DNA of 64,000 bases from Sinomonas sp. P10A9 (GCF_041022165.1 NZ_CP163302.1:3844001-3908000); one strand, 5' to 3'; positions 34,540-41,961 are shown, counted from the stretch's first letter. The notes: generated by a model from the letters alone, not told the origin. Program-made: numbers and translations.

Positions 34540-35541
34540 GTGAATGAACTCAAGGACTCCCCCGCGCGCCGAGAGCGCCCAAAGGTCGTCGTCCTGACCT
34601 CCGGCGCCACCGCTCCCCCGTACAACACCGCGGCTCTCGAGCGACAGGCGGATCTGGTCTGGGCGCATGCTGACACCCTCGCGGAGACCCTCCCCGGGGC
34701 CGAGATCCTGTTCGTCTGGGATTTCTTCTCCACGGCGCTCAGGGATGCGTGGGACCACGCTGACTCCCTCCAATGGGTGCACGTCGCCGCCGCAGGCGTC
34801 GACACCCTGCTCTTCGACGCCCTTCGCGAGTCGGATGTGGTCGTGACGAACGCCCGCGGAGCGTTCGACCAGCCGATCGCCGAGTTCGTCCTTGCCTCGA
34901 TCCTCGCCCACGACAAGCTGTTGCATGAGAGCAAGGACCTGCAGCGGCAGGGAGTGTGGCGGCACCGCGAGGTGCGCCGCACGGCCGGCCGTCGTGCACT
35001 CGTGGTCGGGACGGGCGGAATCGGCCGTGCCACGGCCCGGCTCCTGCGGGCGGTGGGCATGGACGTTAGAGGCGCGGGTCGGACGCCGCGAGACGACGAC
35101 CCCGACTTCGGGGACGTGGTCTCGACCGATCGGCTCATCGAGCACGCCGCGTGGGCCGACCACCTCGTGCTCATCGCGCCGCTGACCGAGCAGACCCGCG
35201 GCATGGTCGACGCAGAAGTCCTCGCCGCCATGCAGCCGACGGCACACCTCGTCAACGTCGGGCGCGGACCGCTTGTCGACGAGCTGGCGCTGGTCCAGGC
35301 CGTCCGTGCGCGCGAGATCGCCGCTGCCTCCCTCGACGTCTTCACCGAGGAGCCTCTCCCCGCCAGCCATCCGCTCTGGAACCTGCCGAACGTTCACGTC
35401 TCGGCGCACATGAGCGGCGACGTCGTGGGATGGCGCGATACTCTTGCCGACCAGTTCGAGGGGAATCTGGCCCGGTGGCGTGCGGGATCCGAACTCGCAA
35501 ATGCCGTCGACAAGGACCTCGGCTACGCGCGGGGTCGCTGA
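34540..35541 (+). CDS. D-isomer-specific 2-hydroxyacid dehydrogenase (regulon copy)
   Basis: 333 aa. The Rossmann motif VVGTGGIGRATARLLR (about residues 150-165), VNVGRGPLVDE with the catalytic Arg region and the Glu in FTEEPLPASHPLW are clear, but the usual catalytic His region reads HVSAHMSGDV, which keeps a His. It should interconvert a 2-oxoacid and a D-2-hydroxyacid. GTG 34540 is chosen because the -10 box lies seven bases upstream and there is no ribosome-binding site. It is divergent from an operon that encodes a D-2-hydroxyacid oxidase, so one may make what the other consumes. Confidence 0.84.
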   Translation: MNELKDSPARRERPKVVVLTSGATAPPYNTAALERQADLVWAHADTLAETLPGAEILFVWDFFSTALRDAWDHADSLQWVHVAAAGVDTLLFDALRESDVVVTNARGAFDQPIAEFVLASILAHDKLLHESKDLQRQGVWRHREVRRTAGRRALVVGTGGIGRATARLLRAVGMDVRGAGRTPRDDDPDFGDVVSTDRLIEHAAWADHLVLIAPLTEQTRGMVDAEVLAAMQPTAHLVNVGRGPLVDELALVQAVRAREIAAASLDVFTEEPLPASHPLWNLPNVHVSAHMSGDVVGWRDTLADQFEGNLARWRAGSELANAVDKDLGYARGR

Positions 35542-35555
35542 GCAGCACCGAGAAC

Positions 35556-35597
35556 CGCGAGGGGCGAGGCCGGCGACTGCCAGCCCCGCCCCTCGCG
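35556..35597. terminator. 19-bp hairpin between convergent genes
   Basis: Arms 35556-35574 and 35579-35597 pair with two mismatches around a GACT loop, between the dehydrogenase and DUF3830 stops. Confidence 0.7.
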
Positions 35598-35602
35598 TGC
35601 TG

Positions 35603-36103
35603 TCACTCGGCCGCACGGTCCAGGATGAGCCGCTCCCCGCGGGCGCCGCCCATCCAGATGTCCTGGCTGGCGGCCGCGAGTTCATCGAGGCCCTCCACGA
35701 TCGTCGCGAACACGTTTCCGGGGACCCACCCGACGTCGCCGTTGAGGAGCAGGTTGTTGCGGCCGTAGAAGTAGGCAAGATCAATGAGGAGTCGGTTCTC
35801 GACTGTTCCTGCAGACTCCTCGTAGCCGTACGCAGGATTGTTGAGCACGCCCTCGAACGTGAAGTAGCAGAGGTCGCCGGGGATCGGCGTGACGGTCTGG
35901 TTCTCCGGGCCGGGCTCTTGCTCAGCGAAGGCGGGCACGAGGGTGTAGACCTCGTTCCGCGCGTACTTGCCGTGGAAGACCTGCCCTGCCGCCGGGAGAG
36001 CCTGCCAGACCGCCTCCGCTGTGCGGGGCGCCTCCTCGTCCAGAAGCAAGGCGCGGGCTGTGACGCCGCGCTTCTCAAGAGTGACAGTGATATATCGGGC
36101 CAT
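35603..36103 (-). CDS. DUF3830 family protein (cyclophilin-like fold)
   Basis: 166 aa. The start MARYITVTLEKRGV, the ALPAAGQVFHGKYARNEVYT stretch, the PGDLCYF motif and the FYGRNNLLLNGDVGW motif match what I know as DUF3830, a small cyclophilin-like family of unknown biochemical function. ATG 36103 is preceded by GAGGAGGAAAC, the best ribosome-binding site in the region; the frame is open further upstream but that would read through operator O6. It is divergent from an Asp/Glu-racemase-like gene and shares operator O6 with it, so it belongs to the regulon. A binding or isomerising role on a regulon metabolite is only a guess. Confidence 0.78.
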   Translation of the reverse strand: MARYITVTLEKRGVTARALLLDEEAPRTAEAVWQALPAAGQVFHGKYARNEVYTLVPAFAEQEPGPENQTVTPIPGDLCYFTFEGVLNNPAYGYEESAGTVENRLLIDLAYFYGRNNLLLNGDVGWVPGNVFATIVEGLDELAAASQDIWMGGARGERLILDRAAE

Positions 36104-36146
36104 CGGTTTCCTCCTCATCGTCCGGGCGCTCCCGCGCACGGAGTGT

Positions 36147-36160
36147 GATTGTCTACAATC
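36147..36160. promoter_or_regulatory. TTGTNNACAA operator O6
   Basis: GATTGTCTACAATC, identical to operator O4 over 14 bases, between the divergent DUF3830 and racemase-like genes. TACAAT inside it (36154-36159) could be a -10 for the rightward gene. A further CTGTAGAC half-site follows at 36164-36171. Confidence 0.75.
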
Positions 36161-36210
36161 CAACTGTAGACTTTCTTCTGTTACCTGCACCACTCCCTGA
36201 AAGGCCATCC

Positions 36211-36924
36211 ATGAGCACCGTCGCCATCCTGTACCCGGGGCACAGCGCCGAGGACGAGTTCAAGCAGCTCGAGACCCTGATCCCGGATGCCCGGTTCCCC
36301 GTCATCCACACCTGGGAGGGCAGCACCGATCACGACGTCGATGCCCTCCTCAAGCTCGGATCACCGGAGCTCCTGACGCCCCCTGCCGCCGAGGCACGCT
36401 CCCTGGGCGCCGACTCCGCGATATGGGCCTGCACCTCCGGCAGCTTCGTCTACGGCTGGGAGGGCTGCCATGAGCAAGCCGAATGGATCCGCTCCGCGAG
36501 CGGCGCGCCGTCGTCGTCGACCTCGCTCGCCTTCGCCGCTGCCGTCCACGAGCTGGGAGCCACCAGGGTCTCCATCGCGGCGACCTATCCCGCGGACGTC
36601 GCCTCGCACTTCGTGAAGTTCCTTGAGCACGATGGCATCACGGTCACGGCCCTCTCCACCTACGGCGTGCCCAGCGGCGAGGACGCGGGCCTCCTCGGCC
36701 CGGAATGGGTGCTCGACACCGCACGCGCAGCCGACATCACGGGCGCCGAGTGCCTGCTCGTTCCCGACACGGCACTCCACACCCTCGCCGTGCTGCCCGA
36801 GCTCGAGGACGCCCTCGGCATCCCCGTGCTCACGGCCAACCAGGTAACGGCATGGCAGGGGCTCAAGCTCGCCGGGCACCCGACAACCAGCGACGGGCTG
36901 GGGGCGCTGTTCCGAGGGCGCTGA
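36211..36924 (+). CDS. Asp/Glu racemase superfamily protein, EutA/arylmalonate decarboxylase-like
   Basis: 237 aa. Cys74 in WACTSGSF matches the first catalytic Cys of the maleate isomerase / Asp-Glu racemase fold, but the second Cys position is Asp186 (VPDTAL), so a two-cysteine racemase mechanism is not possible. One-cysteine members include arylmalonate decarboxylase. EutA of ectoine utilisation loci belongs to this superfamily. ATG 36211 has AAAGG seven bases upstream. It shares operator O6 with DUF3830, and the paralogue at 36990-37745 is convergent. The reaction is not known. Confidence 0.78.
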   Translation: MSTVAILYPGHSAEDEFKQLETLIPDARFPVIHTWEGSTDHDVDALLKLGSPELLTPPAAEARSLGADSAIWACTSGSFVYGWEGCHEQAEWIRSASGAPSSSTSLAFAAAVHELGATRVSIAATYPADVASHFVKFLEHDGITVTALSTYGVPSGEDAGLLGPEWVLDTARAADITGAECLLVPDTALHTLAVLPELEDALGIPVLTANQVTAWQGLKLAGHPTTSDGLGALFRGR

Positions 36925-36946
36925 CCCCTCCCTCACCACTGTGAAG

Positions 36947-36972
36947 GCCGGGCTCCCCGTGGGGACCCCGGC
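36947..36972. terminator. 12-bp hairpin between convergent racemase-like genes
   Basis: Arms 36947-36958 and 36961-36972 with one mismatch and a 2-nt loop; the outer bases extend the symmetry. Confidence 0.6.
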
Positions 36973-36989
36973 GTTGGCCGTCGGGGACG

Positions 36990-37745
36990 TCAGCCCACGG
37001 GAGCCCGGCTCGCCTCGGCCAGTCTGTCGCCCCCGGGAAGCGGGAGTCCGAGCCGACGGAGGCCAGCCCAGGCGGTGACCTGGTTTGCCGTGAGGACCGG
37101 CTTCCCGAGCTCGCGCTCGAGCGGCGCGATGATGTCGAACGTCGGCAGGTTCGTGCAGGCCACGAACACCGCCTCGGCCTCGTCCGAGTCGGCGTCCCGC
37201 ACGAGGTCGGCAGTCACGCGGTAGGGCACGTGCCAGATGAGGCGGTCCAGCCCGAGGCCGACGCAGCCCGTCACCGTCCGCCCGCTCTCGGCCAGGAAGT
37301 CCTCGAGCCGCGCTGTGAGTTCGGGAATGTACGGTGTTGCGATCGCCAGTCTTCCGACGCCGAGGAGGTCCAGGGCCTCGAGGAGGGCTTCCGACGTCGT
37401 CACGGCCGGAGCGCTCACCTCGCGGCCGATAGCCTCCGAGATCCTCCGCGCCCCGGCCACCCGATTCACGAAGCTTCCCGAGGTGCAGGCGTAGACGGCC
37501 GCCTCCGGGGAGACCGCCGCTAGGCACCGGGCGGTCGCGCGGATCTCGTCGTCGTCCCCGATGGCTGAGGCCATGGTCTCGTCCACGACGAGCGGATGGA
37601 ACGGCGTCCTCGCGAAGGCGAGCGTGACGTCGTCGGGCATCCATCGCCAGAGCTCGCGGTCCAAAGCCATGTCGTAAGGGCTGACCACCCCGATGATGCG
37701 GGGGACGCCGGGGCCGTGGGGGTCGAAGTCTGTTGCGCTGATCAC
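36990..37745 (-). CDS. Asp/Glu racemase superfamily protein, maleate isomerase-like
   Basis: 251 aa. Both catalytic cysteines are present: Cys87 in YACTSGSF and Cys197 in VACTNLPTFD, as in maleate isomerases and racemases. It should cause cis-trans isomerisation or racemisation of a small dicarboxylate or its amide. GTG 37745 has GGAAG upstream. It is convergent with a one-cysteine paralogue and divergent from a RidA gene, with operator O7 between. The pair of paralogues with different cysteine content suggests two different reactions on related compounds. Confidence 0.8.
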   Translation of the reverse strand: MISATDFDPHGPGVPRIIGVVSPYDMALDRELWRWMPDDVTLAFARTPFHPLVVDETMASAIGDDDEIRATARCLAAVSPEAAVYACTSGSFVNRVAGARRISEAIGREVSAPAVTTSEALLEALDLLGVGRLAIATPYIPELTARLEDFLAESGRTVTGCVGLGLDRLIWHVPYRVTADLVRDADSDEAEAVFVACTNLPTFDIIAPLERELGKPVLTANQVTAWAGLRRLGLPLPGGDRLAEASRAPVG

Positions 37746-37767
37746 ATCCCCATCTTCCCATACTGTC

Positions 37768-37787
37768 TGATCGTCAACAATAATCAG
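37768..37787. promoter_or_regulatory. TTGTNNACAA-type operator O7 (degenerate)
   Basis: The core reads ATCGTCAACAAT (37770-37781), one base off the consensus. The 20 bases match 34501-34520 at 19 positions. It lies between the divergent maleate-isomerase-like and RidA genes. Confidence 0.65.
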
Positions 37788-37804
37788 CCTAGAAGGGAGC
37801 TTCC

Positions 37805-38332
37805 ATGACCAGCCATACAGATCTCAACCCATCCAACGCGCGCGCAGGCCTGGTCCGCAGCGATCATGACGCCTACGTCTCGACGCTTCCGCCAGCGCCC
37901 CGGCCCGCCGGTGACTACATCCCGGTCACGCGGGCCGGGAACCTGCTCTTCACCGCGGGCCACACCCACGCCGTGTGCGGCTCGCTCTCCGCGCGGGGCG
38001 CCATGGGCTCCGCTCGCGGCCCAGATCTCAAGACGGCGCGCGAGTGCGCGAGGCTCGCGGTGAGGAACTGCCTCGCCAGCCTCGCGCACTACCTCGGCGG
38101 CCTCAGGAACGTCGAGGGTGCCGTACAGATGACCGGCTACGTCACCGCGGCGCCCGACTTCGAGTTGCACCCGCGCGTGCTCGACGGCGCATCCGAAGAG
38201 CTGGTCCTTGCGTTCGGCGAGCAAGGACGCCCCGCGAGGGCCGCCGTCGGCGTGGCCAGCCTGCCGGACGGCGCGGTCGTCGAGATCAGTCTGGTCGTCG
38301 CGGTCGCGGGGCTCCCGGCGTCCGCCGGCTGA
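37805..38332 (+). CDS. RidA family protein (reactive enamine/imine deaminase-like)
   Basis: 175 aa. Arg145 in GRPARAAVGVASLP matches the carboxylate-binding Arg required for RidA deaminase activity, and VVEIS keeps the Glu. RidA proteins hydrolyse reactive enamines/imines made by PLP enzymes. The protein is longer than core RidA (about 130 aa) and has Cys58 and Cys81, as in the YjgH-like subgroups. ATG 37805 has GAAGGGAG upstream. Its place in a regulon with two aminotransferases fits a role in clearing imine intermediates, or a dedicated catabolic hydrolysis. Confidence 0.84.
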   Translation: MTSHTDLNPSNARAGLVRSDHDAYVSTLPPAPRPAGDYIPVTRAGNLLFTAGHTHAVCGSLSARGAMGSARGPDLKTARECARLAVRNCLASLAHYLGGLRNVEGAVQMTGYVTAAPDFELHPRVLDGASEELVLAFGEQGRPARAAVGVASLPDGAVVEISLVVAVAGLPASAG

Positions 38333-38354
38333 GTCCCGGCGGGGCCCGACGGAA

Positions 38355-38423
38355 GACGAGGCGCGGCACCGCCGAGGAAGGCCAGCCGCTGCACCATGGT
38401 CGTGGCGGTCGCGGCGCTCGATG
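38355..38423 (+). pseudogene. Decayed fragment of the 2H phosphoesterase gene 3' end
   Basis: Bases 38355-38395 match 17389-17429 at 39 of 41 positions, and 38402-38423 match 17489-17510 at 21 of 22, with the stretch between deleted. The source lies at the 3' end of the gene at 17039-17518. No ORF survives. The remnant lies just outside the right edge of the operator regulon, while the intact gene lies just outside the left edge. Confidence 0.72.
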
Positions 38424-38475
38424 TTGAGCCCAAAGGCCCATAGTCCGGCCCCGAATTCCGGCGGTAAAGTGTGCC

Positions 38476-39546
38476 ATGGCAACCATCCGGGTGCACGCAC
38501 CGACGTTGAGCCCCGCGCTGGGCGCGGCGGTCAGCACGGCCGTCAGGAGGGGAGCACTGGAGGCCGCGGGCGCCGGGGTTCGGGCCAGCATGCTGGTCAC
38601 TCCGCGTCTCGCTGCGTTCCTCATCCGGGAGACGTTCCGCAGGTCTGGCCTGCGCACGGCGGCGTCGCTCATGCGGCACGCACCGGTCGGCGTCGAAGCC
38701 CTCAGGGACCTCCGGTACGGACCGGAGCCGGACATGCTGCTCGACGTGTTCCGCCCGGCCGACGGCGACGGACCCCATCCGCTGCTCCTGTGGGTCCACG
38801 GCGGCGGCTTCGTGGGTGGCTCCAAGGACGAGCTCGCGGGCTACTTCCAGATGATCGCCTCGCACGGCTACACAGTCGCGGCCCCCCGGTACGCGCTCGC
38901 ACCGAAGTACCGCTACCCGGTGCCGGTCCGCCAGGTCATGCGGGCCCTCGACTTCCTGCAGGCCGAGAGGACCAGCTTCCACCTTGATCCCGATCGGATC
39001 ATCCTCGCGGGCAATTCCGCAGGAGCCCACATCGCGGCGCAGATCGGCACCCTCGCCACGACCCCGGGATACGCCGGCCTCGTGGGGATCCCGCCCACGA
39101 TCGCGGCCGAGCAGGTCAGGGGCCTGGTGCTGGCCTGCGGCACCTTCGACCTCTCCCTGACGCTCGGCGTGAGCGGCCTCGCCGAGTCGATCCTGGTCCG
39201 GGCGGCGGGGTGGTCTTATTCAGGACGGCGCAACTTCAACCGGGACATCACCTTCGCCGCGTGGTCGATCCCGGACTTCCTCACTCCGGCGTTCCCGCCG
39301 ACGCTTCTCACCGTGGGCAACGCGGACCCGCTGCGCGCCCACACGGAGCGGCTCCACGAAGCGATGCGTGCCGCGGGCCTCGAGCCCGAGACCGTGTTCT
39401 GGCCCGACCACGTTCCGGCACTCGACCATGAGTACCAGTTCAACCTCGACACCGAGCCAGCCCAGGTCTTCCGCAGCAGGCTCCTCGAATTCCTCGCGGC
39501 GAAGACGGGAGCCGACGGGGCGGGATACGCGAGCCCCGGCCGCTGA
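38476..39546 (+). CDS. Alpha/beta hydrolase, HSL/esterase family
   Basis: 356 aa. The oxyanion motif WVHGGGFVGGS (about residues 97-107), the nucleophile Ser in GNSAGAH (about 176) and the C-terminal His in LDHEYQF fit the hormone-sensitive-lipase type of esterase. It should hydrolyse short acyl or carbonate esters. The N-terminal 70 residues are Ala/Arg-rich and lack a clear signal peptide. It stands alone, convergent with the reductase gene at 39619. Confidence 0.82.
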   Translation: MATIRVHAPTLSPALGAAVSTAVRRGALEAAGAGVRASMLVTPRLAAFLIRETFRRSGLRTAASLMRHAPVGVEALRDLRYGPEPDMLLDVFRPADGDGPHPLLLWVHGGGFVGGSKDELAGYFQMIASHGYTVAAPRYALAPKYRYPVPVRQVMRALDFLQAERTSFHLDPDRIILAGNSAGAHIAAQIGTLATTPGYAGLVGIPPTIAAEQVRGLVLACGTFDLSLTLGVSGLAESILVRAAGWSYSGRRNFNRDITFAAWSIPDFLTPAFPPTLLTVGNADPLRAHTERLHEAMRAAGLEPETVFWPDHVPALDHEYQFNLDTEPAQVFRSRLLEFLAAKTGADGAGYASPGR

Positions 39547-39618
39547 GGGCCGCCTCTCGAGGGCCGCCTCTCCCCGCCGAACCCGGCGTGAGCGCAGCCC
39601 AGGGCCCGACCACGCGAG

Positions 39619-40278
39619 TCAGGCCGAGGCGGCCGCCCCCACGCACGCGCGCCCGAGCGCCTCACCCAGCCGCGCGGCGTCGTGCGCCCCGGCGAAGACC
39701 GCCGTGCCCGGCTCGAAGGCGCGCCCGGCCGCGAGAGGCCCTGCGTCGACCGCGTCATAGCCGAGCGATTCGATGAAGGCGAGCACGACGGCGCGGGCTT
39801 CTTCATCGTCACCGGCCGCGGCGAGCGCGCGGCGGTCCCCGGCGCCGGCGGGGCGCCCATCCGACTCGAGTTCGTGGTACCCGATGTGGTTGAGCGTCTT
39901 GACAACGTGCGCGGCCGCGAGGAAGTCCTGGACCACCTCGGATGTGCCGCGGCCAGCGTGCATCTCGGGCATCGCGCCGTCGGTGGGCTCCCAGTAGTTC
40001 ATGGCATCGATGACCACACGGTCGGCGAGCGCGGCGGGATCGAGCGAGCGGAACTTGTGCAGCGGGAGGGCGAGGACCACGAGGTCCGATGCGGCGGCCT
40101 CGGCGGCCGTGACCGCGACTGCGCCCGGGGTGATGATCTCGACGATCAGCGCGATGTCCTCGACGGGCTTGGCCGTGGCGATCCGGACCTCGTACCCCGC
40201 CTTGACGGCCTCGCGGGCCACGGCCGTCCCGACCCGGCCCGCCCCGAGAATGCCGACGCTCCTGATGCGGTGCTTCAT
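39619..40278 (-). CDS. NADP(H)-binding reductase, F420-dependent NADP oxidoreductase-like
   Basis: 219 aa. GILGAGRVGTAVAREA (about residues 8-23) is a Rossmann motif, followed by VVLALPLHKFRSL and VIDAMNYWEP, the pattern of the coenzyme F420:NADP oxidoreductase / YwnB-like domain family. Whether it uses F420 cannot be decided. It is divergent from the AhpD-like gene with 148 bp between, containing nothing else I recognise. Confidence 0.75.
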   Translation of the reverse strand: MKHRIRSVGILGAGRVGTAVAREAVKAGYEVRIATAKPVEDIALIVEIITPGAVAVTAAEAAASDLVVLALPLHKFRSLDPAALADRVVIDAMNYWEPTDGAMPEMHAGRGTSEVVQDFLAAAHVVKTLNHIGYHELESDGRPAGAGDRRALAAAGDDEEARAVVLAFIESLGYDAVDAGPLAAGRAFEPGTAVFAGAHDAARLGEALGRACVGAAASA

Positions 40279-40426
40279 CCAGCTCTCCCTGAAGTTGATT
40301 CGTCAACTACTCTATCGGAATCTTCAACGCGGGAGGGTCGCGTGGCATTCCGGGCAGGCCAGGTGCCGAGCCGTGCGAGGCCCTCGGGCCCTCCCCAATC
40401 ACCGCGCGGCATGGAATGCTGGCCCC

Positions 40427-40975
40427 ATGCCGCGCATTCCAGAGCACACCCGCGAAGACCTCCCCGCCGAAGCCCAGGACGGCGTTAACCAGATCGCCGG
40501 AGGCGTGGGCCGCCTGAGCCACATGCTGGGCGAGCTCGCCGACAATCAGGCCATCTTCGAGATCTACCTCGGCAAGACCAAGGCCCTCAAGGACCACGGC
40601 ACGTTCGACGCGAAGACCCGTGAGGCGATCGCGCTCGCGATGGCCAACGAGAACAACTGCGAGTATTGCGAAGCCTCCCATACCCGCACCGCCCGTCGCG
40701 CCGGATGGACCGACGAGGAGATGCTTGCGATCCGCGCCGGGAAGGTCACATGGGACCCGAAGACCGCGGCCATGACGGCGCTCGTCCGCAGCGCGTCGTC
40801 GAACACGGGAGACGTTCCCGACGACGTGTGGCAGGCGGCCCTCGACGCCGGATGGACGGAGCAGGACCTCGTCGAGGCCTTCGCCCACATCATGGGCAAC
40901 ATCTTCAACAACTACTTCAACCGCTACGCGCGCACCGAGTTCGACTTCCCCGCCGCACCGGCGCTGCCGGAGTAG
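40427..40975 (+). CDS. Carboxymuconolactone decarboxylase/AhpD-like family protein
   Basis: 182 aa. The redox motif NCEYCEASH (Cys78, Cys81, His85) is the alkylhydroperoxidase AhpD signature, embedded in an all-helical CMD domain. Peroxidase or disulfide-reductase activity in the cytosol is expected. ATG 40427 is the only start that keeps the family-length N-terminus. It is followed after 26 bp by a YciI-like gene that has its own -10 box. Confidence 0.83.
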   Translation: MPRIPEHTREDLPAEAQDGVNQIAGGVGRLSHMLGELADNQAIFEIYLGKTKALKDHGTFDAKTREAIALAMANENNCEYCEASHTRTARRAGWTDEEMLAIRAGKVTWDPKTAAMTALVRSASSNTGDVPDDVWQAALDAGWTEQDLVEAFAHIMGNIFNNYFNRYARTEFDFPAAPALPE

Positions 40976-40989
40976 GGCTCCCGGGAGGC

Positions 40990-40995
40990 TATGAT
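40990..40995 (+). promoter_or_regulatory. -10 box of a leaderless transcript
   Basis: TATGAT lies six bases before ATG 41002 with no Shine-Dalgarno sequence. Confidence 0.45.
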
Positions 40996-41001
40996 CCGGG
41001 C

Positions 41002-41283
41002 ATGGAATGCGTAGTCCTCTACAGCATGCGACAGGGCGCGGAGCGCGCCCAGGTCCTCGAGGTGTATCCGCGGCACAAGGCCTACTACGAGGCGTTCAAG
41101 GCCGACGGCGGCGGGCTCGTTGCGCTCGGGCCCTTCCCGCCCAACCCGGTCGCCGGCTCGATGGGCCTGTTCACGAATCGCGAGGATGCGGAGCGCTTCG
41201 TGGCGTCCGACCCCTTTGTGACCGAGGGCCTCGCAGAGGCCCACGTCCTCGACTGGGACCCGGTGCGGTTTCCCGAAGCCTGA
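41002..41283 (+). CDS. YciI-like protein
   Basis: 93 aa ferredoxin-like fold. RHKAYYEAFKADGGGLVALGPF and the MGLFTNREDAERFVASDPFV stretch match the YciI pattern with its conserved His (about 28) and Asp. YciI-like proteins are small dimeric enzymes of mostly unknown function; some act on dienelactone-type compounds. Apparently leaderless. Convergent with a VOC protein. Confidence 0.75.
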   Translation: MECVVLYSMRQGAERAQVLEVYPRHKAYYEAFKADGGGLVALGPFPPNPVAGSMGLFTNREDAERFVASDPFVTEGLAEAHVLDWDPVRFPEA

Positions 41284-41305
41284 GCGGCGCTGAACCACCA
41301 CGGCG

Positions 41306-41848
41306 TCAGCCGCCCATCGAGGCGGCCCATGCGTCGATGCGGGCCTTGACCTCCTCGTCGGAGAGATCCTCGACGCGGGTCATCACCGACCACCGGATGC
41401 CGAACGGATCCCTGATGCTCGCGTAGCGGTCCCCTGAGACGAAGTTCGTCGCGGGCTCGCGCACCGTGGCCCCCGCGGCGACGGCTCGCTCGACGGCGGC
41501 ATCGACGTCCGGCACGTACACCGCGAGCGAGAGGCAATCGTCCTCTCCCGCGGGCGGGAGCACGAGGTGGTACTGCGGGTTCGAGTCGCCGAGCTCGAGC
41601 CGACCGGTGCCGAAGTCGAGGACGGCATGCGCAACGATCGGCGTGCCAGCCGGCCCGGGGAAGTCCGTGCGGGACAGGAGCCGCGCCCCGAACACGGTCC
41701 CGTAGAAGCGGATCGCTGCGTCTGCCCCGTCCACCACGATGAAGGGCGTCAGGGAGGTCGAGCCGCGCGGCATGCCGTTGACAGTGTGCTCGCCGTTCGC
41801 TGGCTGGGTGAGGTGCTGGCCGGTCGCGGTCTGGGTCTCTTCGCTCAT
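41306..41848 (-). CDS. VOC family (glyoxalase/PhnB-like) protein
   Basis: 180 aa. One PhnB-like unit: LTPFIVVDGADAAIRFY, AVLDFGTGRLELGD, YVPDVDAAVERAVAAGATV and RYASIRDPFGIRWSV. The metal ligand positions are partly retained. A resistance or glyoxalase-like role is typical but not provable. ATG 41848 is preceded by TAGCGT (minus strand, 41861-41856) seven bases away and looks leaderless. Divergent from an AraC regulator with 113 bp between. Confidence 0.8.
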   Translation of the reverse strand: MSEETQTATGQHLTQPANGEHTVNGMPRGSTSLTPFIVVDGADAAIRFYGTVFGARLLSRTDFPGPAGTPIVAHAVLDFGTGRLELGDSNPQYHLVLPPAGEDDCLSLAVYVPDVDAAVERAVAAGATVREPATNFVSGDRYASIRDPFGIRWSVMTRVEDLSDEEVKARIDAWAASMGG

Positions 41849-41855
41849 GTCCGCC

Positions 41856-41861
41856 ACGCTA
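41856..41861 (-). promoter_or_regulatory. -10 box of a leaderless transcript
   Basis: TAGCGT on the minus strand, seven bases before ATG 41848. Confidence 0.35.
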
Positions 41862-41948
41862 GCCCGCCGCCGTCCGCAGCTCTTGAACATTCGCGCCAAT
41901 CCCTCCCGGGCCCTTCCCGCCAGGCGGCCGTTCCGCCTCAGCACCGCC

Positions 41949-41954
41949 TAGGCT
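41949..41954 (+). promoter_or_regulatory. -10 box of a leaderless transcript
   Basis: TAGGCT, seven bases before GTG 41962, with no Shine-Dalgarno sequence. Confidence 0.4.
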
Positions 41955-41961
41955 GACCTCT

